DNA of 64,000 bases from Onthophagus taurus. Its lineage: Eukaryota; Arthropoda; Insecta; Coleoptera; Scarabaeidae. Position numbers and translations under genes: made by a program. Under the pieces are notes generated by a model, which did not search any database, was not told where the DNA came from, and worked only from the letters and a program-made list of their open reading frames with translations. Positions 1 to 11,800 of this stretch are shown piece after piece. The DNA lies in the NCBI RefSeq assembly GCF_036711975.1, contig NC_091967.1, positions 18,042,001-18,106,000 on the forward strand, given 5' to 3'. The stretch's first letter is position 1. Every line of letters begins with the position of its first letter.

Positions 1-184
1 TCTGTAGCTATGCGTGCTGTCGCTAATCGGGTTTAACGAAAACCGAAAGTTTGCCAAGCTGATCGAAGAGAGGAAGAACCCTCGGGGCGTTGTAACTCGG
101 ATCTCATTTGACACCGAAGCTCGACGTGTCAAACCTTATTACAGCAAACCAGGAGGAGGAATCTCTCGTAAATCCGGAATCCAT

Positions 185-192
185 TGACGTCA
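185..192. promoter_or_regulatory. CRE-type palindrome TGACGTCA
   Basis: A perfect copy of the cAMP-response element octamer bound by CREB/ATF bZIP proteins lies in the GC-richer start of the window. One octamer can occur by chance, and no transcription start is visible beside it, so regulatory use is inference. Confidence 0.25.
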
Positions 193-742
193 ACACGTTT
201 CGCGCAACACACAAAATACTGATCGTCTATATTAAAGGTTGTCACTCAAAAATCTTATACTATTAGAATTACACCCTGTTGCATCCGTAAGTGAGGGCTG
301 CAAATCGGATTTACTTGTTGAATTCGAACCGGGAAAATTATGCAGAGATATGGGTCTAATACGTAATTCATATTTCAAATTGGAAAATTAATGAGAAGGG
401 AATTTCAAAGTTAGGTTATTTGCATATGCGATAGAAGGTCTTGATTCACCTGCCCACCATATTTGGACTATGGAAATATACTTATATAGAACCTCTCTGA
501 CGTAGATATGACGTAAATAAACATTAACCATTTGCTCTAATTGATAAATGCGGTTGTAATTTGATATAGGTTACACGTGTGATGTTAGGACACGTTTGTT
601 AGCCTCGGGCTAATACTGAGCACTTAGATATTTCACACCAGAACAGATGTAACTATGCGAGATATAATTAACCGAAAGATATTAAATTACTTCTATGAAA
701 AAGTCTAAGAAAAAATTAACTTAATGAATCATTTTGCTTTAA

Positions 743-895
743 TACAATAAAACCTCGATATACGACCTCGTGTTAGTTCTAGTTTTAGTTGTTATTCAGC
801 GTTAAATTGTTTTATATTTGTCATTGAACTAAAAGTCGAACTAGCACTAAACCAAAAAACTAGAAGTATTCGTGTTAAGCTGTCAGATACGCATG
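743..895 (-). repeat. Diverged foldback repeat joined to a pogo-like terminus
   Basis: Bases 743-770 resemble the end of the pogo-like MITE found at 16.66 kb (TACAATAAAACCTCG). They run straight into a reverse-complement, diverged copy of the foldback family: AGTTGTTATTCAGCG, then ATTGAACTAAAAG, then AACTAGAAGTATTCG. The same blocks occur in the opposite orientation at 16.14-16.37 kb. Confidence 0.6.
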
Positions 896-2006
896 GTAAA
901 GTGTAAATTAAAAATTTTTCATATAACGGACACTCCGTTCCTCGTATTAATTATATTGAGGATTTATTATATTTATGCTTTTACTGTGTCATAAACAATA
1001 GGATAAAAAGAAACAAAACTTTAATTGATTGACAGAAAATGTAGGTTAATGGAGAAATTGTATGTATAGGTTGCTCCTCATGGAGTCGCATTGACTAAGT
1101 GCACCCCGGAAATCCATTAGTGTTGCGTTAGTTAAACGTAATATAAATGATTGATCTTTTGTGAATTTAATGTTGTACTATATATATAAAACACCATTAA
1201 GTCTTATTAATATTGTATCTTACTCGTACTTAAGGAGAACTTTACTATCCGCCAAAGTTTAGCGGGATGTATAATCTCCCTTTTTTATCATTCCCAGACT
1301 CGTTAACGTGCGCTCGTAAATGTAGATGCTAAATAGCCGTCATTAGCAAGTTAAGGATGAACTTTGCAAATGACATTTTATGAGATTCATTTTAGTTCTT
1401 TGATGTGATAAGAAAGAAAATTAGTTACAACGTTCTTTAAGAAGAATTTTGTAAACATGTTATGATTTTTAAAATTGCCTTATACTCATTAAGTAACTTC
1501 CATTATTTCGTCCCTTGAGAAATACTTTGTAGTGCTCCACTATGTATGTCATTGTTAATGTGTTTGTCTCGTTGACTTATTATTTTATATTGCATTTTTA
1601 ATGAGATCCTTTCTGTAGAAGTAGAAATAAAAAGAATCAAAATTACATTTTGTTCATTCAGTTCTTTTTTAAAGCAAAGGTTTTTTATTTCACAAAGTTG
1701 CTTGTTAGTACTAGTTTAGCAAACAGAACTACTTTCTACTAATGACCAAAGTTTAGATTACACGAAACTGTAACACCATCTAGTTAATTATATTAATTAC
1801 ATATTCAGAAAAAATACGAGATTAATACCTGATTATTATTATTTTTATTACTCCATTTAAGTAACAAAAGTCGATAAAGAGGCAATTACAGATTACACAA
1901 TAAGTACTTCCCAGTCCAATTGAAATTTACTAATTAACAAACTTCTTGTCTACCATACTCAAGTTAGCACAGCAAAGCACAATCATATCTTTTTCTGACA
2001 GGACCC

Positions 2007-2035
2007 TCTCGTAATGTCTTAGGCACATTACGAGA
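2007..2035. repeat. Perfect 11-bp hairpin
   Basis: Arms TCTCGTAATGT and ACATTACGAGA are exact reverse complements around the 7-nt loop CTTAGGC. It sits in a less AT-rich patch. No T-run follows, so it is not a Pol III terminator. It could be a structured RNA element or a binding palindrome. Confidence 0.5.
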
Positions 2036-2997
2036 CCGAAAACGCCTTTGTTAAACTCGTAAATGGCGACGGAAGCAACAATCAGCAGCAGGCTCGTTAT
2101 TCATTGTTCGTTCGTTCATTCCCCCTTTGGTACTGTTGAAATGCGCACCTACTCTAAAAGCATTCCAATACCGGGTAGAAATATTACTAGGGTCATCCAC
2201 GAAATCGATATAGTAAAGCTAACCGTACGGGTAAAATAAGTTGCCGGTCATGACCCCTAAAAGATATCATTTCGTCTCTGAAATATATTGGATCCCTGAA
2301 ATAAGGCGATCCATCAAGACGAGAGATCAATTCAAAGCCGTTGGCATTTAAAATTTGAATAATGCCCTGAATTCGATTTCGTGCTTTAATTTCTTGTTTT
2401 CTCGCGTGACACACACGACGTTTTAACACCAAAAAAAAGGCGAAAAAAGGAAATGACGGTCCTCACGCTCTAACACATATACAGAGCGAGCGAAGGCATT
2501 GTTGAAGTAACGTGAGTTGCTGTCGCCTCGACACTTTTATTGACAATCGCTTGCCGGCATATGGAGAGTTTCCATTCAGTAGGATTCACAAAAGCAGCCA
2601 ATTACCGGCTGCTCTAAGGTGTCTAGTTGTCGATGGAAAGGAAACAATACAAAAAGGCATTCTAAAATCGATATACGAAATTGGTTGGTAGGGCTTCGTA
2701 TGTGTTGCTTTACTCTTTTGTTATCGATAAACTTATTGTGTGACAGCCAAAAAAATAATAGATATTCCCACGAATTCGACGGATAGACATCTTGGAAAAT
2801 AAGAAGAAAGTAATATTGCTGTTTACATTTAGAATATAAAAATAGTAATGCGACCATAACTATAAATACGATCATATTGAAAAAAGTAAATTAGTTAATA
2901 AATACATTTTTCAATTAAAAATAAAACTTCACTTCAAATATGTTATATGCAATAATAAACAATTATATTTTATTCTGGGATGTATTTAGTACAGATG

Positions 2998-3112
2998 CCG
3001 CGAATACTCGCTATTGTTTGGTGTTCCGCATTACTCGATTTTTTGTTGTTATTCGTGTAATACCGAATAATAGCGGGTATGTATTATTCGACATTCGGCG
3101 AATAGTTGTATA
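2998..3112. repeat. Short imperfect inverted repeat, MITE-like
   Basis: The left arm near 3004 (ATACTCGCTATTG) pairs imperfectly with the right arm ending near 3080 (AATAGCGGGTAT). The segment is rich in ATTCG-type words and differs from its AT-rich flanks. It is probably a small non-autonomous transposon remnant; the family is not identified. Confidence 0.4.
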
Positions 3113-3242
3113 AAATAAACTATTAATGAACAAAAAAAAACTATAGACTTAAAAATAATCAAAACACACTTAGTATTAATTATTATTATTAATATAGAGT
3201 TAGCCAAATATCAAAATATTAATATTTAAAGTCCAATAGGTC

Positions 3243-3990
3243 TTAATAGTCTTTCTGAATAAACAGAGCTTGCTGATGTGGTTAAGTATCGTTTAGCAAG
3301 TTTACTTCAAATGGGGAATCCATTCTTATTGGTACTCATAACCTACCATTCATATGAGTTTATACTTCTGTCAGTCTTTGGTGCTGATTTCTTCAGCAAT
3401 GGCATTCTTGGGTTGCTTTGCAGAAAGCTGCTCTGTTGTAGATTCTTCAAAAGTTCTACGTCTTCGCAGCGTTCCTAAACTAAAGACAATGCACCTTTGC
3501 TCATACAAACAGTAAGATAGGTTAAATTTGTGAGCTAAATACCGAGCAAACCTTCTCTGCAACCCTTTAAGTCATCAGCGTAACGAAAAAATTTACTGTG
3601 ATGAAAACATTCGTGAATATCGTTAATATAGGCTATGAACAAAACTGAACCCAAGTGACTTACTTGAAGCTCTCCAGAAGTAATCAAAGCGTAGTGAGAA
3701 GTATAACTTAATTTTTACAGCTTGACATCGGAAATATAAGAAGCCAACCACGATAGCAGTCAATTTGACAAATTATCTCCTTCTAGTTCAGATAGAAGTG
3801 TTGTATGATTTGAAGAACAAACGCTTTTTTCCACTCAGAAGGGAAAATTGATTATGACTGCGAATGGCAGAAAATAATAGATTAACAAGCTTTGGTACAC
3901 ATCCGTCGGGACCAGGTCATAATTTGCTATTAACACGGATAAGACCATCAAAAACATCATCAAAACCAGGGACTATAGTTATTAAATAAA
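3243..3990 (-). pseudogene. Decayed LINE reverse transcriptase, C-terminal part
   Basis: Read on the minus strand with frameshifts and stops, this segment gives pieces typical of non-LTR retrotransposon ORF2: a PGPDG block with KLVNLLFS near 3.9 kb, and further on LQRRFARYLAHKFNL near 3.5 kb, which matches the conserved patch after the reverse transcriptase domain in CR1/Jockey-type elements. There is no intact frame, so it is a dead 5'-truncated copy. The clade assignment is tentative. Confidence 0.55.
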
Positions 3991-5818
3991 GTTTGACGTG
4001 CTTTATGTTGACTTTTACTATCTACAAAAACCGAACTAAAAAAGTATACACCTCACTATCCTCTATGTTTAATTGAATGGTTTTGGGCGGAGAGATTGGA
4101 ATCAGAGCTTAAGATTGTTTTACTCTTGTGCTAATACTATCTATTAGTTGTACTTACTAAACGTATATAGTTTATACTTACTTTATTGTTCATAAGATAT
4201 TTAACTTTACATCTACCTACGATTCTTATCTCAATGTTCGAAAAATACTTTTCAATAAATTAATTTTTTCGTATAGTTTAATTATACAGTAGCAGAGTTA
4301 GTAGTATAGTTAGTAGCAGAGAAAAATCCGCATTTTAATTTTTTAAAACGAGAGTACATTTACATGCAAAGTTCTCTTTGTTCGGGTGGGGCGCAAGAAA
4401 AGAGCAGATACTCATCTGGTTACATTAATAAATTAACACTTTAATAATTCAGAAGCTTTCCAAGCACAATATCTTGGTGTGCTTAATTAACACACCCATA
4501 TTGCTTCAGGGCTTCATTTCTAATACAAAACAGTAAATTGAATTATTTACAGGTTATATGTATAAACAATATTTCATTTATTTTATAACATTCTCCACAG
4601 TTCTATTAAAGTATAAAAAAGTGCTTTATACAACCTTTTAAAAATTTGTAAATAATTTCATTAGTTTAATATTGAATTAAAATTCATAAATTGATTGAAT
4701 ATAAATGTTATGTCGAACATTATATCAATATGTAAAATAAATGCGTCGAACATTGTGATGTAAATTTCGTCGATAAAAAACTAAAAAAACAACCCGAAAA
4801 TTTCATCGAGGTTCTAATTCAATATACCGGGAGGTTGTTGAAACCCTAAAATTGCTTGTCGATGCAAAAACGTATCCGGTCGATTAAACGCTGCTTTCGT
4901 TTCGAATTGATAGCGGTAAAATATTTACTTAATTTATAGGGAGATTAAGTAAAACAGGGCGCAGTTCGATATCAGAGAGGTGGAAACGTTTGCAAAATAA
5001 TAATCCCTACTCCACAGCTACTTCAATTACTGAAACATCAAACTAAGCTGAAAAAATTTTTAATTACCATATTGCCAGAGTTTGCGATGTAATGGAAATT
5101 TATTACAAACGCAAAATTAAAAGAATAAAATGCAATTTAAAATGAGAATTATCGATAAAGAAAAGTGAATCTCGTTTTTTTCTCTCTTTATATAAAACAG
5201 TTTAGATTTGTTTTAATGTCATTATAAACGATTTAATCCTTTTCGCACGGGAGCTTTGTGTAAATTAATTTCGAAAAGGTACTAGACGCAATAATTAAGT
5301 CTCTTATCCTAATGGATCTGATGTTGAAGTAAAATATTAGAGAAAAGAAAGGGGTTAGATGTCTCGCTAATAATTCATGAGATAGTGCCTGGTATAATTT
5401 AACGTTACACAACCAAGAAAAGTATATTTCCACTTTTTTAAACTTTTAAATTAACTCAACTTAAAAAAAAAATAATAAAATGTAATTACGCCATGAAGAG
5501 ATGCAATAAACTAGCAAAAACGTCGGTTCAATTAATGTATAAATTACATTCAAATTCGCCCGATTTAGCTCGACACACAACGTTGTGCCAGCGGTGGGTA
5601 GCTTAATATAGTTTTTCTCTGGCAAATTGATGTTTTGATTTTTTTGTCTGGCTGCATTTCAAAATGAAAAATGAGCTCGAATGCGATTAAGGGCGCGTCA
5701 TCTAAATTGAGTTTGAAATTTTTAGAGTCACCCAATTTGTAAATTGTCGAAAGTTTTAAATGAACAAAATAACAAATTTTATACAATAACAAATCTAAAA
5801 TATTAATTTTCTTTTCAG
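3991..5818. other. AT-rich non-coding DNA before the first visible receptor exon
   Basis: I see no exon or recognisable repeat. The last bases form a good splice acceptor (TTTTCTTTTCAG) for the receptor exon. By phase and homology this is most likely intron of the serotonin receptor gene. Confidence 0.5.
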
Positions 5819-8800
5819 GAAACGTTTTTGTGATAGCTGCTATCTTATTAGAGCGAAACCTTCAAAATGTGGCGAACTATCTTATTTTATCGTTGGCGGT
5901 CGCCGACCTCCTGGTGGCCTGTCTAGTGATGCCTCTGGGCGCCGTTTACGAGGTTAGCAACGAGTGGATGCTTGGTCCTGAACTCTGTGATATGTGGACA
6001 TCTAGCGACGTCCTGTGTTGTACAGCTTCCATATTACATCTAGTTGCGATAGCTTTAGACAGGTAATTTTAAAGTAATCAAGTAGCTTAAGCTTTTTGAA
6101 ATTTGCATTTTTAATTATAATTTTAAAATGTCTAAAATATCTATCATAAAAATGTCTCTTTCAATTTCGCATACATATAGGCTGGTCCATATAGTATTTC
6201 TTTTTAAAAATTAAAAAAAAAAGAACAAAAATCAAATTCTCATTATTCGGCTCCAAGACCTTGGTGATGGTTTCATCTCATAAATGGCTTGCCCGTTATT
6301 CGCCTTAAGAGCCTGAACCGTTAATGGATTGTTCGCATAACATCGGTCCTTGGCGCGCAAAGGATCGATTGTGGCATGGGCTGTGTGGCATGGCGCACCA
6401 TCCTGCTGGCTGAAAAGATCGTCTTAAATTTCTGGCCACAAAAAAATAATTTATCATGCCTCTGTAACGCTCACCGTTGATCAAAATGGACTTTCCAGCA
6501 GGATTTTCAAAGAAAAATGAGCCAATGATGCCACCGCTCCAAACTCTCTGAGGATGTATTGGCTTCTCTACGATGCGGCAGTTTTGCTTTTTAACATAGC
6601 CGCTGAGATGAAAATGCGTTTTGTCAGAAAAGATAATTTTTCAATCAAAATCGTGGTCCATTTAAAAGACGCACGGCAAAACCCGAAAGCTTCTAGCGTT
6701 AGTTCTAATTTTAGTTCAACCTTTTTATTGTTCTCGCCAATATGAGATTAAATGGTTATTAAATAGGCAGCTCATTATCTCAGAAGATCCACACTTATTT
6801 AGCAATAGTCTCATCCAACACTTACATTGTGGGATCTACATACTTCTTTATTATGTAGGAATGAAATGTGTTGCAACACTTTTGATCGACTATGGAGCTT
6901 GTTTTCGTCGCTGGTTCTTTTCTCCCTCTTAGATCGAGTTAAAAAGTTCCAGATAAACTTGTCTCATGTAAAACCTGATATGTCTAGTTGTTACTGATGT
7001 AAGACTTAACGACTTTTTACATTTATACTTTTAACAAGTTTTGATAGATAAACATTCTGCCAGTCGCAATTTCGCATCTTCAAAAATTTATCAAAACTAT
7101 TACCATTGTTATCTGTACCTACTTTTTCAAAACATCCGCAGTCCCACGGAGGGCCTAATTGACAAGCTGAAACTAAATGAAGGCTGACCTTAATCTGTCT
7201 CTTTTCATTGATATTTGTTTCCACATTTTATTATTTTTTTGGTATTTTTCGATGACACCCATCTACAATATTATCTTTTGAATTCATTCTTGCATTGTAT
7301 TCTTTTAAATGCAACGGCAGCTTGAATACATCTAGATTCGCAACTGTTTTATGATAAATCTGTTCTTTCCAACAGTCCTAGTATAACCCATTGGATTTAA
7401 ATCCGGAATGCATTAACCATGTATAAAACATGACTGGAATATCTTTCTGGTCGTTTATTTCTTGATAGTGGCAAGATGTACGAAATATAGTTACCTCTAG
7501 TACTACTACTCTTGTAGTGCAAAGGATAAAAGAAAAAGAATGGGACCACATTATGAGACAAAAAAAACAGAAAAGTCACTACGACGATGGAGAATCTAGG
7601 AAACCTAAGATGAGCACAACAATTTTGCAAGTTAGAAATAAGTTTCAAAGAATTACTCTCTCTAGATTTGATCATTACGATAATGATACCAAAATGGAAA
7701 AGTAAACGGAGATGAGCAAAAATTGATCATGTTAAGTACCTAAGTGAAACTAAAGTATGTACAGAATATAGTTAAAGTTGACATTAAAATTGAAAAAACT
7801 AAGCAAGTCAATGACAGGAAAGAAGAATCCCTTGATCTTAATGACTCCTACAAGGACATTACCATGCTCCATAGCAAATTAGTGCCGTCTATCAGTAAGG
7901 TTTCGTGGCCACAAAGTCGCCTACATGCACAAAAACGGGAACAATTTCAGTTTGGTTTCTTAACAAATCATGCAACGTGGCTTATGAAGTTATAAAAAAG
8001 GATTTTGATACAAAACTCTATACAGCGATTGCATTTCTGGATTCTGTCCAAATTCGACACCATATGGTTGGAAAGACTAAAATATAAATTTTTTAAGTTA
8101 AAATTGACTTAACACCTCACTGCAACACTTTCCTCGTACCTTGCAAATCAAACAGTCCAAGTTAAAAAAAAAACAAATTTTCAGGAACTAAACTTGTCAA
8201 AGTTAAAGTTTGCAACAATATTATGTAAATATGGCTCAAAACGTGGTTTAATCCTTATGATTATGTAACAATAGTTGGATATCACAGATTTAGTGATGAT
8301 ATACGTGTATCCTGGGACCTTAAATCATTATTAGATTTAATGTCCCCAGATACACGAACAGATATCATATTCAGAGGTAATGTTTGTTGACAAATTAGCG
8401 TTGGAGTTAATCACTCCAATTTCGGGTCAAAAAAATATATAGTGAACTTTCCAGGTTGGCAATGTCCAATCATCTTTTACTTAAAGTTCAAGTATTCTAA
8501 CGTAACAATATTCAAGAAACTGTGCAAAATTGATCAAATCTATTACCATTTCAACTAAAATGTGAACTTTCCGGATGTCCTGATTTACAATACATGTATG
8601 TAGGCTCTTTCTTTATGTTGTCTAGGGATTTTCTTTTAATGTAACACGTTTTAGAATAAAACCGTATATTAAATTAAACTGTTTGATAATAACAAAATGA
8701 ACAATGAATTCGTCTTTGCACGTCTTGACAAGTGTTTCATGCGGTGTCTTCGGCGGAACTCTCTCGACTCGTCTTGATGTTCTCAAAAAATAAAAATATG

Positions 8801-11800
8801 TGTGTGCGCGAATGGTGGGGAGGCCGAAAAGTGACGCCCTCTCTTGGGTAAACTCCTACATCTCGGCCATCCTAGCCGTCATTCGCCTCGAATGGCATCC
8901 ATGGCTTCATCTTTTCTGCGCTGCTAGTCGTCTTGTTTGGGCCATTATGATTTCCGACCTTTTCCAGATTATAACGATCCGGTCCGTAAGTGCTCACAAC
9001 CTGATAGGGTCCATAAAACTTTGGTAGCAGCTTTGAATCATTTTGGAATTGTGTTCGTTTGATTGCCACTAGATCGTTCACCTGGTACTGCTGAGATTCT
9101 TTTCTTCTTTTGTTGAATGTTTTTCTGTTTTCTTCCTGGATCTTCTTTATTTGTTCTTTTGCTTCTCTTCTCAATTCGTTTCTGCTTTCGATAAATAGGT
9201 TGGCATATTCTTCTTCTATCACTTCTCTCATTCTTATGTCTTCAGGTCTTCTCATCTTTATTCCAAACAAAAGTTCAAATGGTGTCATGTTGATGCTTCT
9301 CTGGTAACTATTGTTCAAGGTTTCTTGAAGTTTCCGTACGTATTTGTACCAATGTTCAGGTTTTTCGATGGTCATCTTTGATAATGCTGGTATTATTATT
9401 CTATTAATTCGCTCAACTTGACCATTCCCTCGGGGTTCACCAGTTGTTATTTTTATATGTCGAATTTCTTCATTTTGACAGTAAGCTTCAAAGTCGTTGG
9501 AGGTAAAGGCAGTTCCTCTATCTGACACAATAACTCTTGGGTTCCCAAATATCTGCTTTTGTTGATCTAATTTCTCTAAAACTTCTTTCGTAGTTGTTGA
9601 CTTTGTGGGGTACAACCAAACAAATTTTGTGAATGAATCTACCACCACTAGTAAGTATCTATAAGCTTTTCCTGTTTTTTCCATTGGTCCTAAGTGATCT
9701 ACATGGTAAGTGTCCAGTGGAGTATCACCCTTGTTGATTGGATTTAATAGTCCTTGCTGCTTTCCTGACTTCCTTTCCGTAAGTATGCACGAAATGCAAT
9801 TTGAAATCACCCTTTGAATTTTCTTTTCCAATTCAGGTATGTAATATTCTCTGTCAATAAGTTCTTTAGTTTTCCTTGTAGCAAAATGTCCATTCTCATG
9901 AGCCTTTCTGATGATGTCGTACTGCATACCTTCAGGTACCACTAACAAATTTTCATTTTCTACCTCTTTGTATAAAAGGTTTTTATGTATTACAAAATTT
10001 CCATAGGGTCCGTTCTCTAATATTTTAAAAATTGCTCTTAAATGTGAGTCGTTTTTCTGTGCCTGCAATAATCTTTCTAAAAATTCGTTTTTTGTAATTA
10101 TCATCAAAATGGGATTTCTGCTTAACGCATCACAATGTTTCATTCGTACACCTGGTCTATGTTCTAGCGTGTAATTATATTCTTCGAGCAATAGAGCCCA
10201 TCTTGCTATCCTTGTACACAGATCCTTTTTATTCATCGTGACTGCAAATGAAGCACAATCAGTCAGTATTTTGAATTGTATTCCCAAAAGATACACTCTA
10301 AATTTTTTAAGAGCTTCTACAACGGCAAGAACTTCGAGTTCATAACTGTGATATTTCTTTTGTGCGTCGTTTGTTTTGCGGCTCCAATAGTAAACTGGAT
10401 GAAGTTGGCCATCGTCCATATTTTTTTGTAGTAGCACAGCTCCAAATCCATCGCTACTTGCATCCACATGCAGTTCGGTTTCACTTTCATGGTCAAAAAT
10501 TTTCAATACTGGCTCTGTACACAAAAGTTCTTTCAATTTTTTAAATGACGCGCTTTCGTCTTCTTCGAATTTAAATTTTTTCTCATCTTTCAACATGTCT
10601 GATAATGGTTTTGCTATTAACGCGTAGTCCTTTATGTACTTTCTAAAATATCCCGTCAATCCAAGGAAGCTCTGCACCTTCTTTATCGTTGTCGGTATAG
10701 GAAAGTTCATAACCGCCTTTATTTTTCTGAGAGAAGGTTTAACGGTACCATCCTCAACTTCATGTCCAAGGTATTCTACCTTTGTGTCCATAAAATAGCA
10801 TTTAGACCATTTAAATTCAAGGCCGTAGTTTTCTGCTGTTTTCAATACTTCTTCTAGGTTGCTGTAAGCCTCTTCTACTGTCGTTGATGGAATTATCAGG
10901 TCATCCATGTAAGTTAATACGATTCCTTTGTGGATCAATTTTTTGAATACTTCGTTCACGTATCTCTGGAAAACAGCTGGTGAGTTGCACAAGCCAAATG
11001 GTGTTTTCAAAAATTCATATTGTCCGCTTGGGGTAACAAATGAAGTATACTTTACACTATACTCGTCAACAGGTACATGGAAAAATCCGTTTTTTAAATC
11101 CAATGTAGTAAAAATTTTTGCTTTAGCTAAACGATTTATCTGGTCTTCTATTACCGGTAAGGGATATCTGTCCTTTATTATTTTTCTGTTCAACTTCCTA
11201 TAGTCGATGCATATCCTTGTCGACCCATCTCTTTTCTTTACCAAGACTATTGGACTTGCGTAATCAGAAATGCTAGGTCTCACTATTCCATCAGCTATCC
11301 ATTCCTCAATCTGTCTTTCAACTTCTTTCTTTTCCATAAATGACAGTCTTCTAGGTGATTGATAAACTGGTATTTCATCACTCAATATTATTTTAGTTCG
11401 AATCGCTGTACTCTGTCGATGCTGTGGTTTGTACGCTTGTACAATATTCGATATCCGTTTGTAACATCCAAGTTTTCCTACGTTTAAGGTATTACTGTCC
11501 ATTTGAATCATAAAGATATCACTTAATACTTCTCTTTCCTTTTCAATTTCTCGAGTCATGATTAAATCTTTATTTTCTCCATTCTCCGTCACTTTGATTC
11601 CTTTGTTATTTATTGTCAAGGTTGCAAACTCTAGTACAGGTTTTCCAATAATGAATTTCATGGGAATTGCTTCTTCGGGAACAATGTGGATATCTGTTGC
11701 AAAAATACAGTCATCCATTTTCATCTCTGTTTTAAACTTGCCCAATGTTGTAATGCAATTATCTCCGATTCCTTTGATTGTTATAGGCGTTTCGTCAAAT

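Larger units (their letters stand above)
1..2990. other. Non-coding region upstream of the receptor exons
   Basis: I see no coding exon here. The first 230 bases are more GC-rich and less repetitive than what follows and could be a 5' UTR or promoter part of the serotonin receptor gene: a donor-like CTC|GTAAAT lies at 167/168, but all three forward frames are closed, so this is only a possibility. The receptor's N-terminus and first membrane segment are not recognisable in this stretch and probably lie outside the window. The rest is AT-rich with a repeat near 0.75-0.9 kb, a hairpin at 2.0 kb and a moderately GC-rich patch at 2.0-2.6 kb. Confidence 0.5.

Noticed and set aside
1..167. Coding N-terminal exon of the serotonin receptor
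   Set aside because: All three forward frames contain stops and none shows a signal or TM1-like hydrophobic segment.
7744..8087. Two overlapping plus-strand frames of 83 and 60 codons
   Set aside because: No motif or splice sites; they lie in transposon-like intron sequence.
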